The position numbers were made by a program, and so were the translations under genes. DNA of 32,375 nucleotides from S146-42 sp965371965 (GTDB lineage: Bacteria > Planctomycetota > Phycisphaerae > Phycisphaerales > UBA1924), in contig CBDVAM010000028.1 in the NCBI GenBank assembly GCA_965371965.1, positions 1 to 32,375 on the forward strand, written 5' to 3'. Within the stretch, counting starts at the first letter, position 1, and every line of letters begins with the position of its first letter. Positions 17,460 to 26,025 of the stretch are shown piece after piece. Under the pieces are notes generated by a model that saw nothing but the letters and a program-made list of their open reading frames with translations, ran no database searches and was not told the DNA's origin.

Positions 17460-17501
17460 CCGGATATCCGGACCGCTGGGGCGATGAATCCCGCAGCGGT
17501 C
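17460..17501. repeat. Palindrome and hairpin in the leader of typA
   Basis: CCGGATATCCGG (17460-17471) is a perfect 12-base palindrome. It abuts an inverted repeat in which GACCGCTG pairs with CAGCGGTC, with an inner GGG/CCC helix, ending near 17501. There is no T run, so it is not a standard terminator. It lies in the 240-base gap between typA and the upstream secreted-protein gene, where no supported gene is seen; a protein-binding site or a structured leader is possible. Confidence 0.4.
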
Positions 17502-17615
17502 GCCACCAGAGTCGGCGTCGAAAGCCCGATCATAGATCCATCGCCCCGCCCCGAGCGGCGCGGGTCCAAGTTTGTCAAGGCGAGGGATCTTGAGGACTGG
17601 TCCTGAGCAGCGTCT

Positions 17616-19094
17616 TCAGGGACCTTGCAGATCGAGCTCGAACTCCGCCCGGACCTCGTCCGGCCCGTCGCGCCAGATCTGCCAGGCGATCCGCTTGATC
17701 GAGCGGAGGAAGGACGGCGGATCGTCTTCGCCAAGGACGAACTCGCGCACAAGAGGTGCCCGCTCGATCGCCTCGCCCAGACGTATCCAGCCTATCGACG
17801 CGTAGGCCCGCTGCGTGCCCGTGGCGGGTGCGCTCACCAGGTCCTTGGCCTGGGTGATCCGATGGCGGGCGCCGTCGGTTTCGCCCAGCGGTGCCGCATC
17901 GACCACGATGAAATCGCCGGCGTCGGCGGCCCGCACATAGGCCCACGACACGGCGGCCGGTCCGCGGATGAGTGGGTCGAGCCCCGCCGCCTCGCTCACG
18001 CGCATCGCGTCGGGGTACAGGCCGCCAAAGTCCTGCGGCGCGATCCTCCCGCCGCCCAATCGGGCGATGAGTGCAGAGATGATCGCGTCGCCCTTTGCCG
18101 CCGAGCGTTGGCGCCCCATGATGCCCACCGCCAGTGTGATCGATAGATCGCCCGTGGTCGTCGCCCGTCCTGTGATCGAGGCAGTCCGCCCAAACTCGCT
18201 GAGCCCCGGGCGATCATCGCGCGCCCGGACCCCCGCGGCCAGCGGCGTGACGCCAATCTTATCGAGATGGGCCGTGGGCAGATGCAGCTGGAACAGAACC
18301 CCCTGGCCCGCGTCGCCCTGTGGCGGCAACCACAGATGGCAATTGCCGACGAGCTCGTCTGCGATCGAGGGTGAACGCAGTCTCGCCACGATGTGCCACC
18401 CATCGCCGCGCTGGGTCGCGCCCGCGGAAAGCTCGGATTCCGGCGCGGGATATCCCCGCAGCGCAAAGACAATCTGGCCCTCGGGCAATCTGCTCTCGTC
18501 GGCCCTCAGATCGTCGAGCCGGCGCGCGAGGCGGATGGCACGACCGAACGAGTCGAGTCGCTGATCTCGCGTGAGCACCAGGATGGAGGAATCGCCGACA
18601 TGCACGGTCGCCGCGGCGATGCGATCGCCCTCAATACCGAAGACCGGCACACCCGCGACCTGCGACTTCGGGACCACGCGCAACCGCCGGCTGATATGGC
18701 GAGCGGTCTCCTTCGAGACCTCGCAGATGACGGTCCAGGAATCGGGGCGATCGGTGTCCTCGATCACCACGGCGAAGCTCTCGCCGAGCAGGCGGTCGAA
18801 CGCCTCGTCCTCGTCCCATGCGAGCGACGCGCTCAGGCGCAACCAGCTCTCGCCGATCACCTCGAATCGGGCCAGCCCATCCAAAGACGACAGCACGGAC
18901 TTGAACTGCGCCGTGCCGCGAAGGCGCGAGGCGTCGCGCACATGCAGCACCAGCGGCGCATCGTCGAACGCCTCGGCGATCGCCCTTGGTGCGTCGTTCC
19001 TTGCAAGTGCCGGGACGGCGAGCCAGATGATCGCAAGTGCGCCTCCTAGCGCGGCTTGCCAGCGCCCGACGCCGCCTGTCTGCCGGCCACTCAC
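17616..19094 (-). CDS. Secreted protein of unknown function, sigma-factor operon
   Basis: The start is GTG at 19094, which shares GTGA with the stop of the upstream anti-sigma-like gene, giving 492 residues. The N-terminus is a signal peptide (WQAALGGALAIIWLAVPALA). The rest has no cysteine-rich or catalytic motif I recognise. Stretches such as APLVLHVRDASRLRGTAQF, DSWTVICEVSKETARHIS and PAAVSWAYVRAADAGDFIVV read like a two-lobed, beta-rich periplasmic protein of a type seen in planctomycete genomes; this is inference. As third gene of the sigma/anti-sigma operon it may be part of the same stress response, either sensing or being controlled. Confidence 0.8.
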   Translation of the reverse strand: MSGRQTGGVGRWQAALGGALAIIWLAVPALARNDAPRAIAEAFDDAPLVLHVRDASRLRGTAQFKSVLSSLDGLARFEVIGESWLRLSASLAWDEDEAFDRLLGESFAVVIEDTDRPDSWTVICEVSKETARHISRRLRVVPKSQVAGVPVFGIEGDRIAAATVHVGDSSILVLTRDQRLDSFGRAIRLARRLDDLRADESRLPEGQIVFALRGYPAPESELSAGATQRGDGWHIVARLRSPSIADELVGNCHLWLPPQGDAGQGVLFQLHLPTAHLDKIGVTPLAAGVRARDDRPGLSEFGRTASITGRATTTGDLSITLAVGIMGRQRSAAKGDAIISALIARLGGGRIAPQDFGGLYPDAMRVSEAAGLDPLIRGPAAVSWAYVRAADAGDFIVVDAAPLGETDGARHRITQAKDLVSAPATGTQRAYASIGWIRLGEAIERAPLVREFVLGEDDPPSFLRSIKRIAWQIWRDGPDEVRAEFELDLQGP

Positions 19095-19915
19095 GGATAC
19101 CCCGCGTCCTTGCCCAGGCCGAAGCTGCTCTTTCTTTCTCCATGGCGCACAGGCTGAGCCACCGCCCAGGGATACCTGGCGCTCGACGCCCATCGCGACC
19201 CAGATCCCACAACCCAGATCGCGTGCCCCATCGGCTGCGCGTCGCGATCGAAGACCGCGCCTTCCAGATGCACCCGAACGTCGAACGGCTCGAACATGGC
19301 GACCCGCCCGCCGGAGACGAGAACCTGCTCGGGCTTGACCTCCCAGGTGAGCGTCAGGATTCGACTCTCGCCCTCGGCTTCGATCGCCAGCGGCCGTGGC
19401 GTCTGGGCCAGGCGGAGCGCGAATCGCCGGGCCGACTCGGGCATGTCGCTGATGCCATTGCCAAACACGCGGGCCTCGTAGGTGAGTGTGCGGACACAGC
19501 CGCCCAGCTCGGTCTCGACCGCATCGACGACCTGGGTCATCGGTGCCGGCTGCTCCGGCGAGAGCATCCCCTCGGACTTCTCACGCACCAGCGCGAGGGC
19601 CCCGAGTGTTCCAATGATGCCCACGACCGCGGCCACTCGGGCGACCGTGCCGGCAACGCGCATCGAGCGGGCCAGGAATCCCCGTCGTCTTCCAAGCTCG
19701 GCGAGAATGGCCGGCGAGATGTCCGGCGCTCGCTGGCCATCATCGCGCATCGAATCGAGTGCCGCGCGAAGGCGCACCAACTCGGCTGCTCTCTGCGGAT
19801 CGGCACGCAGCTCAAGAATCGCCGCCTCGCGGCGTTCTGCGCTCAGCGTGCCGTCGAGCAGTTCCTGGAACAAACGCTCGCGATCCATATTGTCCTGACC
19901 CCCATCAGGTTTCAC
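19091..19915 (-). CDS. Membrane-bound probable anti-sigma factor
   Basis: This 274-residue protein is encoded right after the ECF sigma gene. GTG 19915 shares GTGA with the sigma stop and has GGAGG seven bases upstream, a strong coupled start. Residues 10-75 are helical and charged (RLFQELLDGTLSAERREAAI), the size and place of a sigma-binding domain, but the zinc motif HxxxCxxC of classical anti-sigma factors is absent. One membrane helix follows at about 88-108 (VAAVVGIIGTLGALALV), then an extracytoplasmic domain of some 165 residues. Gene order and topology argue for an anti-sigma factor; direct sequence proof is lacking. Confidence 0.75.
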   Translation of the reverse strand: MKPDGGQDNMDRERLFQELLDGTLSAERREAAILELRADPQRAAELVRLRAALDSMRDDGQRAPDISPAILAELGRRRGFLARSMRVAGTVARVAAVVGIIGTLGALALVREKSEGMLSPEQPAPMTQVVDAVETELGGCVRTLTYEARVFGNGISDMPESARRFALRLAQTPRPLAIEAEGESRILTLTWEVKPEQVLVSGGRVAMFEPFDVRVHLEGAVFDRDAQPMGHAIWVVGSGSRWASSARYPWAVAQPVRHGERKSSFGLGKDAGYP

Positions 19916-20496
19916 GCCCAGACCTCCCATTCATGATCGGCGAACATCGTTTGCTCATTCAGATACTCGCGCATCCGCCGACGCCCCCGGTGCAGGTGGC
20001 TCTTGACGGTGCCCTCGGGCATCCCGACATGCTTGGCGATCAGCGCGATCGGCCAGTCCATCTGGTGGAACAAGACCAGGATCTCGCGTTGCTGTGTGCT
20101 CAGCTGCGCGAGCGCGTCGTCCAGGCTCTTGCGGGTCCAATCCGCCTGCTCGGAGCCCTCGACCGGTCGCTCGGGGCGGCAGGGCGAACCCTGCCAGCCG
20201 TCCACGATATCGGTGTCGAACGCCGGCTTGTGCTTCTGGCACGCGTTGACGTACAGGCGTCGCGCGATCGTGAACACCCAGGTGCTGAATCGATACCGGG
20301 GATCGAATCGGTCCAGGTTCATCAGAACCCGAACAAACGCCTCCTGGGTCACGTCCTCGGCGACATCGGGGCGGCCCGACATCCGCAACAGGTACGCGTA
20401 CACCGACTTCTGGTGGGCTCGGATGATCGCACCAGCCGCGTCGCGGTCGCCTCGCGCGGCGTTACGGATCAATCGCTGCTCTTCGCTCTTCAGCAT
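19912..20496 (-). CDS. ECF-type sigma-70 family RNA polymerase sigma factor
   Basis: This 194-residue protein contains only sigma regions 2 and 4, as in extracytoplasmic-function sigma factors. Region 2 includes GRPDVAEDVTQEAFVRVLMN and RYRFSTWVFTIARRLYVNAC; region 4 includes LSTQQREILVLFHQMDWPI with the helix-turn-helix AKHVGMPEGTVKSHLHRGR. ATG 20496 has GGGAGA at an eight-base spacing, better than GTG 20502. It heads a three-gene operon with a membrane anti-sigma-like protein and a secreted protein, all joined by GTGA overlaps. Autoregulation is common in such operons, but I could not recognise an ECF promoter with confidence in 20503-20610. Confidence 0.92.
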   Translation of the reverse strand: MLKSEEQRLIRNAARGDRDAAGAIIRAHQKSVYAYLLRMSGRPDVAEDVTQEAFVRVLMNLDRFDPRYRFSTWVFTIARRLYVNACQKHKPAFDTDIVDGWQGSPCRPERPVEGSEQADWTRKSLDDALAQLSTQQREILVLFHQMDWPIALIAKHVGMPEGTVKSHLHRGRRRMREYLNEQTMFADHEWEVWA

Positions 20497-20616
20497 CGGC
20501 ACGTTCTCCCTACCAAGACAACTGCCCCAAGGTTGCTCTTACTCCATACGACGCATGTCTAGGCGATGGGTGCCTCCGCTTTCATTTCACGGCCCAGATT
20601 CGGTGAATAGCCAAAG

Positions 20617-20641
20617 AAAAAACCCGGCCAAGACGACCGGG
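20617..20641 (-). terminator. Intrinsic terminator after the B12-fold gene
   Basis: On the minus strand CCCGG (20641-20637) pairs with CCGGG (20627-20623), followed by six T residues (20622-20617). It lies about 30 bases past the stop of the B12-binding-fold gene and would separate it from the sigma-factor operon. Its stem resembles that of the terminator near 13790. Confidence 0.85.
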
Positions 20642-20669
20642 CGAGTACCAATCAGAATGCGAATATGAC

Positions 20670-21380
20670 CTAGGCGGCCTTCTTGCGATTGCGCCCGACC
20701 GTTCGCTGGTCGGCGGTGGCTCGGCGGGCGGGATTCGCGATCATCTCGTCCACCAGCTCTAACGGATCGTTCGCCCAGAGGTCGGCGCCGATCTCCTGGG
20801 CCAAGCCCTCGGCTCTGTTGAAGACCCCGCCGCCAACTACGATCTGGAGGTCCGGCAGGGCGTCGATCTCGCGGAGGCGGTCGATCATCTGTCGGATCTC
20901 GGGCAGATCGCTGGGTGCCGAGGCGAACATGCACAGGACATCGGGTTTTTGCTGATGGACCTGGGCGATGATCTCGTCGACGGGCACGCCCCCGCCGCCA
21001 AACGTCATGCCGAAGCCGTTGGCCTCGAGCAGATCCACGGCCATCTGAGCGCCCAGCTCGTCGGCGTCGCTGGGGCCGCAGAGCGCCAGGACGTGGCGCT
21101 TGGGAGCGTTCTCGTTGGACGCGTTGATGGTCAGGGATGCGGCGGTCTGATCCTCCAGGACGCGCAAGAGCCTTGTGGCGATCCGCTGCTGGAGCATGGT
21201 GAGCTTGTCGGCCCGGTACAGGTCCTCGACCCGCTCGTACGTCGCCCAATAGACGTCGACGATCACTTCCTCCGGGGTCCAGCCGTCTTGGAGCGTTCGC
21301 TCGATCAGTGCGCGAGAACGGGGTCGGTCGCCCTCGATGAGGGCCTCGAAGAAGGTGTCGAGCAGCAGGTCCAGGTTCAT
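20670..21380 (-). CDS. B12-binding-fold protein lacking the cobalamin histidine
   Basis: This 236-residue protein has the two-domain layout of cobalamin-binding modules in MetH-type enzymes and CarH-type regulators: a helical cap (residues 1-85) and a Rossmann-like domain (95-215). In the second domain CGPSDADELGAQMAVDLLEA aligns with the GDxHDxGKNxVxxxL signature. The DxHxxG motif reads D105-A-D107-E-L-G110, so the histidine that ligates cobalt is Asp. VVGGGVF matches the later GG motif. Either cobalamin binds base-on or not at all. No DNA-binding domain is seen. ATG 21380 follows AAGGA; longer frames upstream lack support. A basic tail (RRATADQRTVGRNRKK) ends the protein. Confidence 0.85.
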   Translation of the reverse strand: MNLDLLLDTFFEALIEGDRPRSRALIERTLQDGWTPEEVIVDVYWATYERVEDLYRADKLTMLQQRIATRLLRVLEDQTAASLTINASNENAPKRHVLALCGPSDADELGAQMAVDLLEANGFGMTFGGGGVPVDEIIAQVHQQKPDVLCMFASAPSDLPEIRQMIDRLREIDALPDLQIVVGGGVFNRAEGLAQEIGADLWANDPLELVDEMIANPARRATADQRTVGRNRKKAA

Positions 21381-21601
21381 GGCGAGTTCCTTTTCGATGC
21401 GATCCTCGGCTCCGCCGATGTCGGGCTCTCGCCCAGGGACCGACCCTCCCGGTCGATGCCCGACAGACATCCGTCGAGCACGCCAGACTTCGGCCCATGC
21501 CCGCGTTGGCCACCAGCGAATGATGAGGTCATGGATGTTGCGCAGCATGCGTGCCGGGGCGGTCCAATAACGTGTGAATCCGGGCTTGCGAGGTGCGAGC
21601 G

Positions 21602-22366
21602 TTAGGCGCGACGCCCCCGATAACACGCGCAGATGCCCAAACTCAGGCTCTTCATGCGCACGTCCGAGAATCCGGCACGCTCAATCTCGCGCACCATCTG
21701 CGTTGTGTCCTGGAAGGTCTCGACGGATTTGGGCAGATATTTGTACGCACCGCTCTTGTCGCCGCTGATCCACGTCGCGGTCCGGGGCATGATCCAGCCG
21801 CTATAGACGCGGTTGAACCATCGGACAGGTGCGAACCCGGGCACGGTGAACTCCAGGACAATGAGGCGCCCGGCCGGCTTGAGGACGCGGGCGAACTCGG
21901 CGAGGGCATTGGCGGGCTCTTGCACATTACGGATGCCGAAGGCGATGGAGACGACATCAAAGCTCGCGTCTTCAAAGGGCAGGTCCATGGCGTCGGCGGC
22001 CTGGTAGGACACCTTGCTCGCGACTGGGTCGGGCAGGCGAGCACGCTTCTTGCTCGCGAGTTCGAGCATGGCGGGCGTGAAATCCGCGCCGATGACCTCG
22101 GCGGCGCTGGACCTCGCGAACAGGTGGGTCAGGTCGCCCGTGCCGCAGGCCATATCGAGGACGCGATCGCCCGATTGGACCAGAGCGAAGCGGACGGCGG
22201 CGCGACGCCAGGCCTGATCGCGCCACAGCGAGTGGACGCGGTTGTTCAGGTCGTACCGCGGGGCGATGGCGCCGAACATGGTCTGGACGCGCTGGGCCTT
22301 GTCGTCCTGGGCGTGCGGATCGGTCAGGCGTTGGTGATCCCAGGCTGGGGGAGTCTGCGTGCTCAC
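21602..22366 (-). CDS. ubiE: UbiE/MenG, quinone C-methyltransferase
   Basis: This class I methyltransferase transfers a methyl group from SAM to demethylmenaquinone (and to the ubiquinone precursor in bacteria that make it) at the inner membrane. The 254-residue form starting at GTG 22366 has VQTMFGAIAPRYDLNNRVHS, the UbiE N-terminal signature, then VLDMACGTGDLTHLFA (SAM-binding motif I), FDVVSIAFGIRNV and LAEFARVLKPAGRLIVLEF. It ends with KYLPKSVETFQDTTQMVREI, also conserved. No ribosome-binding site is visible before the GTG. The start lies only 44 bases from the divergent M48 protease gene. No other quinone gene is nearby, so I infer menaquinone from lineage only. Confidence 0.93.
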   Translation of the reverse strand: MSTQTPPAWDHQRLTDPHAQDDKAQRVQTMFGAIAPRYDLNNRVHSLWRDQAWRRAAVRFALVQSGDRVLDMACGTGDLTHLFARSSAAEVIGADFTPAMLELASKKRARLPDPVASKVSYQAADAMDLPFEDASFDVVSIAFGIRNVQEPANALAEFARVLKPAGRLIVLEFTVPGFAPVRWFNRVYSGWIMPRTATWISGDKSGAYKYLPKSVETFQDTTQMVREIERAGFSDVRMKSLSLGICACYRGRRA

Positions 22367-22410
22367 CGGCGATGATAGGATCTGGTGCCGAATGGAAGAG
22401 GAGAATGCCC

Positions 22411-23352
22411 ATGCGCCGCCCGCTCGCAATCGTGCTCGCCCTGGCCCTGGTATCGATGGGAAGCGTCGCCTGCTCGACGAACCCGGCGACCGGAAAGCGA
22501 TCGCTGACGCTGCTCAGCTGGGAGCGGGAGATGCAGATGGGCGCCGACGCCGCGCCGCAGTTCACCGCCCAGTTTGGCGGTGCGGTCGCCAACACGTCGG
22601 CGAACCGCTTCGTGAATCGCGTCGGGCATCGCTTGCTGGGCGGGATCGAGGACGGCGTGCCGGAGCTGGAGTGGGAGTTCACACTGCTGGATAGCGACGT
22701 GATCAACGCCTTCGCGCTGCCGGGCGGCAAGGTGTTCATGTCGCGGGGGCTCGCGCAGCGATTGGATTCTGAGTCGCAGCTCGCCGGCGTGCTCGGGCAC
22801 GAGATCGGGCATGTGACGGCGCGTCACGCGAATCAACAGATAAGCAGACAGAGTGGGTTCAAGGCAGGACTTGGCAAGCTTGCGGTTGCGGTGGGGGTTG
22901 CTGCTGATGATTCGGTCGTCCGCCAGTACGGGAAGTATGCCGTGCCCGCGCTGGCGGTCGGCGGCAACGTCGTGTTGCTCAAGTACGGTCGCGACGAGGA
23001 GTCCGAGGCGGACATGCTGGGCGTGCGGTACATGACCCGCGCAGGGTACAACCCGATGGGGCAGGTGCAGGTGATGCGGGTGCTCGCGGCGGCGGGTGGC
23101 GGCGGCGCTCGCCAGATCGAGTGGCTGAGCACGCATCCGTGTCCGGAGACGCGGATCGCGCGATTGCAGGAGTTGATCCACGACGATTACGCGTTCACCC
23201 AGAGTTCGCCGGACTATCAGGACTATCCCAATCGGTATCAGAATCAGTTTCTGAGCCAGTTGGGTGCGCTGCCGAGGACTGAGGGACACATGATTCTTGC
23301 GTCACTCGGCGAGCCATCCTCTTGGTGCGTGCATTGCGCTGCGGGGTATTGA
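22411..23352 (+). CDS. M48-family metalloprotease lipoprotein
   Basis: This 313-residue protein is a lipoprotein (signal MRRPLAIVLALALVSMGSVAC, lipobox Cys 21) of the M48 zinc metallopeptidases, related to LoiP and the catalytic part of BepA. The zinc motif is H130-E-x-x-H134 in LGHEIGHVTARHA, and the third ligand is in ESEADMLG (about E197). The segment NAFALPGGKVFMSRGL just before is typical of the family. ATG 22411 is favoured because AGGAG lies seven bases upstream (22399-22403); ATG 22405 is too close. There are no TPR repeats. It probably degrades misfolded outer-membrane proteins in the periplasm, by family knowledge. Confidence 0.92.
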   Translation: MRRPLAIVLALALVSMGSVACSTNPATGKRSLTLLSWEREMQMGADAAPQFTAQFGGAVANTSANRFVNRVGHRLLGGIEDGVPELEWEFTLLDSDVINAFALPGGKVFMSRGLAQRLDSESQLAGVLGHEIGHVTARHANQQISRQSGFKAGLGKLAVAVGVAADDSVVRQYGKYAVPALAVGGNVVLLKYGRDEESEADMLGVRYMTRAGYNPMGQVQVMRVLAAAGGGGARQIEWLSTHPCPETRIARLQELIHDDYAFTQSSPDYQDYPNRYQNQFLSQLGALPRTEGHMILASLGEPSSWCVHCAAGY

Positions 23353-23399
23353 GCGAGCGGACGAGCATCGACCAGTCAGGGCCTTTACCGGTAGTGTGG

Positions 23400-24854
23400 T
23401 CAGAGCGGCTCGCGGCTATCGGGAGCGGTCGTTGACTCGGATTCCTGATTCGCGCGAGCCCTGTGCGCGACGCCGAGGGCGAGGCCGATGATCAACCAGA
23501 GACCGGCGAGGGGAGTCATCCAGAGGGCGATCAATCCGGCTCCGAGGCTCATGCCCGCGAATGCGAACGGCTTTGTGAATCCCGCGCCTAGTGCGCCAAA
23601 GCCGAGTGAGCCGCCGGCGTCGCCGGCGCGGTAGACGAACGTGTCGATGATGGGCTTGGAGCCATATTTTTCTTGCTGGCTGGTGAGGGTGAACAGAAGC
23701 TCGCGGCTGGGCTTGGCGAGCGCTTGATTCAACGCGCGACGCAGCACCTGAACACCGAAGACGATCCAAAGCACCTGGGCAGAAGCCAGGGCGGCCTCGC
23801 CGCCTCGCTCAATGGTCACGCCGAGCACCAGGAGGCCGATGGTCATGAATAACGGCAAGACCGCGAGCGACCAGCCGACGCCGAGCCATCGAATGAGCCG
23901 GCCCGTCAGGAACAACTGGATCAAGAGAGTCGCGGTCTGGCCTACGAGGGAGAGAAGCGAGAAGAACGCTGTGGGATCCTCGTCGTCGGGGTAGTTTGCA
24001 TCGACGACCGCCATCTGTAGGAAGTACAGAACAGTGTTCATGACCGCAAAGAGGAGTACATAGAGTGCAATCGTCAGGAGATACGGCGATCGCAGGAGAA
24101 GGAAGATGCCGCGCAGAGTCGCCTTGCCGGGTTCCTCTCCGGCCTGCAGCACCCTGTCGGCATCGACCGAGGATCCGGTCCGCAAGGGCGTCTCTCGCGT
24201 CGCCGACCGAACAAGGACGAACGCGACGCCGCCGGCCATGATGAGGCCCGCCGCAGCCATCGTGAACAGCACCCACGGCTGAACGACAGATATCAGGCTA
24301 TTGGTGATCGCAGATCCAGCGATCGCGCCCAGTGTTCCCCCGACACCGAGAAATCCGAAGAGCCGACGCCCGCGCGTTCGCCCCCAGAGATCCACCATCA
24401 ACGCCCAGAAGATGCTGACCGCGAAGAGATTGAAGACACTGAACCAGATATAGAAAGCTTGGTCGAGAGCGTGTGCTCGCTCGCCCGACACCGTCGCGAA
24501 CAACAGGGCGAACACACCCGTGTTGATCGCAAAGAAGAGGTAGGTCCACGGGATGAACCGATCGCGCCGGGTTGAGGCGACGAACAGAGCGAACAACGGG
24601 TTGACCAGGAGCATGGCGACCATCGTCGCGAGGAACAGGCCCGGGAGCTCCTGAATCCCACCGCGGATGCCCGCGCTCTCTCGAAGAGGGCGCAGGATGA
24701 AGAGGCTTGAGAGGATCAGAAAGAACTGGGCGGCGCAGAGAAGTGCCGGGCGCATCTCTTCTGGGCGAGCGCCGATGGTCCTCGCGATGAGCAGTATCGC
24801 GGGGTGATGCGATGGTCGGTCGTGATTCTCGCTGGTCGCGTTCTGGTTGCTCAT
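23400..24854 (-). CDS. ATP/ADP translocase-like (TLC/MFS) membrane transporter
   Basis: This 484-residue protein has about twelve hydrophobic segments and resembles the NTT/TLC nucleotide-transporter superfamily. FFLILSSLFILRPLRESAG near residues 45-64 matches the N-terminal signature seen in free-living members, and LFGFLGVGGTLGAIAGSAIT (about 166-185) and TSQQEKYGSKPIIDTFVYRA (about 388-407) are also characteristic. Members in obligate intracellular bacteria exchange ATP for ADP, but the substrate of free-living homologues is mostly unknown and I do not assign one. The gene lies downstream of threonine aldolase on the same strand, with a probable terminator between, and converges on the M48 gene. 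Confidence 0.85.
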   Translation of the reverse strand: MSNQNATSENHDRPSHHPAILLIARTIGARPEEMRPALLCAAQFFLILSSLFILRPLRESAGIRGGIQELPGLFLATMVAMLLVNPLFALFVASTRRDRFIPWTYLFFAINTGVFALLFATVSGERAHALDQAFYIWFSVFNLFAVSIFWALMVDLWGRTRGRRLFGFLGVGGTLGAIAGSAITNSLISVVQPWVLFTMAAAGLIMAGGVAFVLVRSATRETPLRTGSSVDADRVLQAGEEPGKATLRGIFLLLRSPYLLTIALYVLLFAVMNTVLYFLQMAVVDANYPDDEDPTAFFSLLSLVGQTATLLIQLFLTGRLIRWLGVGWSLAVLPLFMTIGLLVLGVTIERGGEAALASAQVLWIVFGVQVLRRALNQALAKPSRELLFTLTSQQEKYGSKPIIDTFVYRAGDAGGSLGFGALGAGFTKPFAFAGMSLGAGLIALWMTPLAGLWLIIGLALGVAHRARANQESESTTAPDSREPL

Positions 24855-24915
24855 GGGCTGTCCGTGCGAGGATATCTGTATCGCCGAGGCGGCGTGAGGC
24901 TGCGGGGGTTCGCAG

Positions 24916-24935
24916 AAAAACCCCGTGCGCGGGAG
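24916..24935 (-). terminator. Probable terminator after threonine aldolase
   Basis: On the minus strand CTCCCGCGCACGGGG is followed by five T residues. The CCCG/CGGG stem is short (four pairs, loop CGCA), so this is weaker than the other terminators here, but it lies 44 bases past the threonine aldolase stop as expected. Confidence 0.5.
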
Positions 24936-24978
24936 CGATCAGGTTGTCTGAGAGGAAGATTGGGCGGTGCTACCCGGG

Positions 24979-26025
24979 TCAGGGGGCTGAGGTCCCGTTC
25001 GATCCTTGGAGCGCGTGGATCGCGCGGTTGATGCCATCGCGATCGACATCGAGGTGCGTGACCGCTCGCATCTCGTCCTTGCTCAGCGCCAGCATGCGCA
25101 CGCCGAGGGATTCCAGGCGGGCCTGCAGCGCGGGCGCCTCGCCGGGCTTGGTGTTGAAGTAGACGATGTTGGTCTGGACGCGGGCGAGATCGACCGTGAG
25201 GCCCGGGATCTCGCGGATCGCCTCGGCGAGGGCTCTGGCGTTGGCGTGGTCGTCGCTGAGCCTGTCGACGTGATTGTCGAGCGCGTGGATCGCAGCCGCG
25301 GCGAGCAATCCGGCCTGGCGCATCGCGCCGCCGAGCATCTTGCGGAAGCGATGGGCCCGCTCGATGGTTTCTTTCGAGCCCGCCAGCGCCGAGCCGACGG
25401 GCGCGCCCAGGCCCTTGCTGAAACACGTCGAGACCGTATCGAAGGGCTCGGCGTAGCCGGCGGGGCTGGTGCCGCTGGCGACGCAGGCGTTGAACAGGCG
25501 TGCGCCGTCGAGATGGCACGCGAGGTCGTGTTCGCGGGCTCGCTCGCAGACGCGATGCACCTGGTCTAGATTCCAGACGGTGCCGCCGCCGGTGTTGGAG
25601 GTGTTCTCGATCACGAGCAATCGCGAGCGGGCGAAGTGGCAGTTGCGAGGGCGGATGCGCGACGACAAATCGTCGGCGTCGAAGCGCCCGTCGGGCGAGG
25701 GGATCGGGCGTGGCGAGCAGCCGGCGATGGCGGCGAAGGCGCTGGTCTCATAGTTGATGACATGCCCGCCCTCGTGGATGATGATGTCGTCGCCGGGCTC
25801 GCACAGGCATCGGACGGCGAGGAGGTTGGCCATGGTGCCGCTGGGCACAAACAATGCGGCTTCTTTGCCCAGCATGGAGGCGATTTTTTCCTGGAGGGCG
25901 TGGACGGTCGGATCGTCGCCCAGCACATCGTCGCCGAGGGGGGCTGCTTGCATTTCCTCACGCATCGCCGGCGTGGGGTGGGTGACGGTGTCGCTGCGGA
26001 GGTCGACGGCGGGGTCGTCGGGCAT
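24979..26025 (-). CDS. ltaE: Low-specificity threonine aldolase (PLP enzyme)
   Basis: This 348-residue enzyme cleaves L-threonine or L-allo-threonine to glycine and acetaldehyde using pyridoxal phosphate. The N-terminal VDLRSDTVTHPTPAMREEM and GDDVLGDDPTVHALQ are hallmark sequences. FVPSGTMANLLA binds the cofactor phosphate, HEGGHV supplies the stacking histidine (H84 or close), HLDGARLFNA contains the aspartate contacting the ring nitrogen (D173), and CFSKGLGAP carries the Schiff-base lysine K204. ATG 26025 has AGGAG at an eight-base spacing. All active-site residues are present. Beta-eliminating or other fold-type I lyases are less likely given these motifs. Confidence 0.95.
   Translation of the reverse strand: MPDDPAVDLRSDTVTHPTPAMREEMQAAPLGDDVLGDDPTVHALQEKIASMLGKEAALFVPSGTMANLLAVRCLCEPGDDIIIHEGGHVINYETSAFAAIAGCSPRPIPSPDGRFDADDLSSRIRPRNCHFARSRLLVIENTSNTGGGTVWNLDQVHRVCERAREHDLACHLDGARLFNACVASGTSPAGYAEPFDTVSTCFSKGLGAPVGSALAGSKETIERAHRFRKMLGGAMRQAGLLAAAAIHALDNHVDRLSDDHANARALAEAIREIPGLTVDLARVQTNIVYFNTKPGEAPALQARLESLGVRMLALSKDEMRAVTHLDVDRDGINRAIHALQGSNGTSAP

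Noticed and set aside
17432..17533. Minus-strand 33-residue frame MIGLSTPTLVATAAGF and on, before typA
   Set aside because: No convincing ribosome-binding site and it overlaps the palindrome/hairpin; likely chance.
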